Below are positions 6,471 to 7,858 of a stretch of DNA of 7,858 nt, one piece after another. A program made the position numbers and the translations under genes. The notes below the pieces were generated by a model that saw only the letters and a list, made by a program, of their open reading frames with translations, did no database searches and was not told the DNA's origin. The DNA comes from Prevotella sp. CAG:924 (GTDB taxonomy: Bacteria; Bacteroidota; Bacteroidia; Bacteroidales; Bacteroidaceae). The stretch's first letter is position 1. The number at the start of each line of letters is the position of its first letter. The stretch lies in NCBI GenBank assembly GCA_000431975.1, contig HF988561.1, positions 1 through 7,858 of the forward strand, in the 5' to 3' direction.

Positions 6471-6536
6471 GCTGCCGGCTATGGCGAAGATGGTCGGCAG
6501 CGACGAATAGGGTCTGGCACACATATATAGCTGCCG
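6471..6536 (+). promoter_or_regulatory. Mutually exclusive hairpins upstream of the M23 peptidase gene
   Basis: CGGCAGC at 6495-6501 is complementary to GCTGCCG at 6471-6477 and to an identical copy at 6530-6536. Only one pairing can form at a time, with loops of 17 or 28 nt. This arrangement is what an attenuator or a leader that controls access to the downstream start could look like. There is no T run after either stem, so it is not a simple terminator. The stems are only 7 bp, and chance is possible. Confidence 0.3.
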
Positions 6537-6552
6537 GAGCCGTAATAAACCT

Positions 6553-6621
6553 ATGACCACTTATGAGGAGTTTCAGATATTTATTATTCTTTTTATGTAT
6601 ATGTGTGTCAGCGGTGGCTGA
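6553..6621 (+). CDS. Possible 22-codon mini-ORF overlapping the M23 gene start
   Basis: An ATG 10 nt upstream of the M23 start opens a different frame. It reads 22 codons (beginning MTTYEEF, with a hydrophobic middle) and stops with TGA at 6619-6621, inside the signal-peptide part of the peptidase gene. Neither ATG has an SD sequence upstream. It could reduce initiation at 6563 or be translationally coupled to it, but may equally be meaningless. Its composition mostly reflects the overlapping signal-peptide codons. Confidence 0.15.
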   Translation: MTTYEEFQIFIILFMYMCVSGG

Positions 6622-7681
6622 TGCCCAACGGCGCGTATTCTCTCCCGCGGAGCAACAGCAGATATCTATTCCCACTCCCAGCCTTTTTGCCCGCAGCAAT
6701 GCCTTCGAGATCGACTTCTCCAGTCTGAAGGACCGCGACTATAGCTTCCCCTTGCCTGTCGGCAAGGCCGTGCTGGCCGGCAGCCAGGCCATTGAGATTG
6801 AGACAAAAGAGGGAGATGCCGTGAAGGCGATGTTTCAAGGCACCGTGCGTCTCTCACGCAACATAGCCGGCTATGGCAATGTGATCGTCGTGCGTCACGA
6901 CAATGGCCTGGAGACGGTCTATGCCTATAATGCCCAGAATCTGGTGAAAGTGGGCGACCGTGTGAAGGCCGGCCAGACAATCGCTATTGTAGGCGGCAAG
7001 GACGGCCGCACGTTCTGCATGGTGGCGATCCTGGTGGATGGACGTTGGATCAATCCGTCGACGCTGCTCAGCGTGAAGAGTCACCGACTCCGTCCGCAGG
7101 TCGTTGTCTTTCGTAAGCAGGCTAACAGTGTAGATGTCTCCGTGAAGGAGGAGGAAGATGATGTGACGAGTCTCGATCCCGAGGAAATGACAGACGATCC
7201 TTTCGAAGACGATGCTACGTTTCAGCTCGATCTGTCGGAGCTGGAGGAGGATCACTGGGCTTATCCTCTGCCGGAGAGCCACGTGATCAGTCCTTATGGC
7301 GGTAGTCGCCGTCATTCGGGTGTGGATATTAAAACCGTGCCGAACGATGAGATCCTTGCTGCCTTTGATGGAGTGGTGACGCTCTCCGGACCACACTATG
7401 GTTACGGCAATTGTATCGTGATCCGTCATGCTTTCGGCTTTGAGACGCTGTACAGCCACCAGTCGAAAAATCTGGTGAAGGTGGGCGACAAGGTGAAAGC
7501 CGGACAGGTGATCGGACTGACAGGACGGACAGGCCGTGCCACGACGGAGCATCTCCATTTTGAGGTACACTTTAAAGGGCATAGAATCAATCCTGCCATT
7601 CTTTTCGACCATGCGAAGAAGGCACTGAAAGTGTCAACACTGACACTGGGAAAGAACGGTAGCGTGAAAAGCGGGAAGTAA
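6563..7681 (+). CDS. Secreted M23 (LytM-like) peptidase with a degenerate and an intact M23 domain in tandem
   Basis: The 372-residue protein has a signal peptide (1-21, ending ADA before Gln22) and should act in the periplasm on peptidoglycan. The C-terminal domain (about 233-348) has the full M23 set: His251 and Asp255 (HSGVD), His299 (YSHQ), and His330 and His332 (HLHFE). Active metallo-endopeptidases of this family cut peptide cross-links of murein. Residues about 60-167 are a clear second copy: RHDNGLETVYAYN aligns with RHAFGFETLYSHQ, and NLVKVGDRVKAGQ with NLVKVGDKVKAGQ. That copy has Ser74, Glu78, Tyr122, Phe151 and Met153 at the five active-site positions, so it should not bind zinc or cut. 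An acidic Asp/Glu-rich linker (about 195-232) joins the two. Degenerate LytM domains elsewhere (EnvC, NlpD) activate amidases; a similar binding or regulatory role here is inference. pgeF lies just upstream. Confidence 0.93.
   Translation: MRSFRYLLFFLCICVSAVADAQRRVFSPAEQQQISIPTPSLFARSNAFEIDFSSLKDRDYSFPLPVGKAVLAGSQAIEIETKEGDAVKAMFQGTVRLSRNIAGYGNVIVVRHDNGLETVYAYNAQNLVKVGDRVKAGQTIAIVGGKDGRTFCMVAILVDGRWINPSTLLSVKSHRLRPQVVVFRKQANSVDVSVKEEEDDVTSLDPEEMTDDPFEDDATFQLDLSELEEDHWAYPLPESHVISPYGGSRRHSGVDIKTVPNDEILAAFDGVVTLSGPHYGYGNCIVIRHAFGFETLYSHQSKNLVKVGDKVKAGQVIGLTGRTGRATTEHLHFEVHFKGHRINPAILFDHAKKALKVSTLTLGKNGSVKSGK
6938..6972 (+). repeat. Internal DNA repeat in the M23 gene, copy 1
   Basis: This 35-nt stretch encodes NLVKVGDRVKAG of the degenerate M23 domain. 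It matches 7469-7503 at 30 of 35 bases without gaps. It is the best-preserved part of the tandem domain duplication at DNA level. Confidence 0.8.
7469..7503 (+). repeat. Internal DNA repeat in the M23 gene, copy 2
   Basis: This copy encodes NLVKVGDKVKAG of the intact M23 domain and matches 6938-6972 at 30 of 35 bases. Three of the five differences fall in adjacent positions around the Arg-to-Lys change; two others are silent third-base changes. Confidence 0.8.
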
Positions 7682-7781
7682 CCCGAATATTCGAGACAAA
7701 GGTAGAGGGGACATGACGGTCGAATAATCATGGTAGGACGAAAAGAGAAATGTCTGCCACCCTCTTTAGAATAAAACAAAT

Positions 7782-7831
7782 TCGCTGTATGGCACACTTC
7801 TTTGAAAAGTGACCATACAGCGATTTTTTTT
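7782..7831 (+). terminator. Intrinsic terminator after the M23 gene
   Basis: CGCTGTATGG (7783-7792) pairs perfectly with CCATACAGCG (7813-7822), extended by T7782-A7823. After a small internal loop, CACTT (7795-7799) pairs with AAGTG (7807-7811). Eight T bases follow at 7824-7831. It lies about 100 nt after the M23 stop and is the clear end point for rightward transcription. The other flank is A-rich (AAAACAAA), so some activity leftward is possible. Confidence 0.88.
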
Positions 7832-7858
7832 GGTATGCTCGGCATGAGTATTAGCTAA

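Noticed and set aside
6854..7612. A 252-codon open frame antisense to the M23 gene
   Set aside because: It covers the two M23 domains whose plus-strand translation is clearly real; the antisense product is His/Ile/Arg-rich without motifs.
7697..7704. TACCTTTG on the minus strand, a TAnnTTTG match just after the M23 gene
   Set aside because: There is no -33 partner at a suitable distance, and it would drive transcription antisense into the M23 gene with no gene to express.

Overview
The window looks like chromosomal DNA from a member of the Bacteroidales, most likely a Prevotella-type genus. This is an inference from the DUF4831-family secreted protein, the fused NnrE-NnrD repair enzyme, a TAnnTTTG-type -7 element before hpt, start codons without Shine-Dalgarno sequences, and signal peptides that end in Ala-Gln. 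I see no transposase, integrase, tRNA, rRNA or CRISPR array, and nothing clearly points to horizontal transfer.

Layout. Positions 2-109 hold the last 35 codons of a rightward gene I do not recognise. A 17-bp perfect hairpin (158-201) follows; its flanks suit termination in both directions. A leftward pair comes next: nnrDE (starts near 2869) and a DUF4831 secreted protein (276-1346), only 5 nt apart and so probably one operon. From a divergent promoter region (2870-3014) a rightward run begins: hpt (3015), adk (3586), obgE (4281), pgeF/yfiH-like (5657) and a secreted M23 peptidase (6563-7681). A hairpin with an 8-T tail (7782-7831) probably ends that run.

How the genes fit together. hpt and adk work in purine salvage and nucleotide balance. 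ObgE is a ribosome-associated GTPase that senses guanine nucleotides. PgeF belongs to a family linked both to peptidoglycan precursor editing and to purine nucleoside chemistry, so it could bridge the purine genes on its left and the cell-wall peptidase on its right. nnrDE repairs damaged NAD(P)H.

The genes themselves are mostly ordinary housekeeping genes. The parts most worth a second look are: the M23 protein, a tandem duplication in which the first domain has lost all five catalytic or metal-binding residues; a 74-nt imperfect hairpin between adk and obgE; mutually exclusive hairpins and an overlapping out-of-frame mini-ORF just before the M23 gene; and a structured 200-nt gap between obgE and pgeF. 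I found no convincing sign of a wholly new system.
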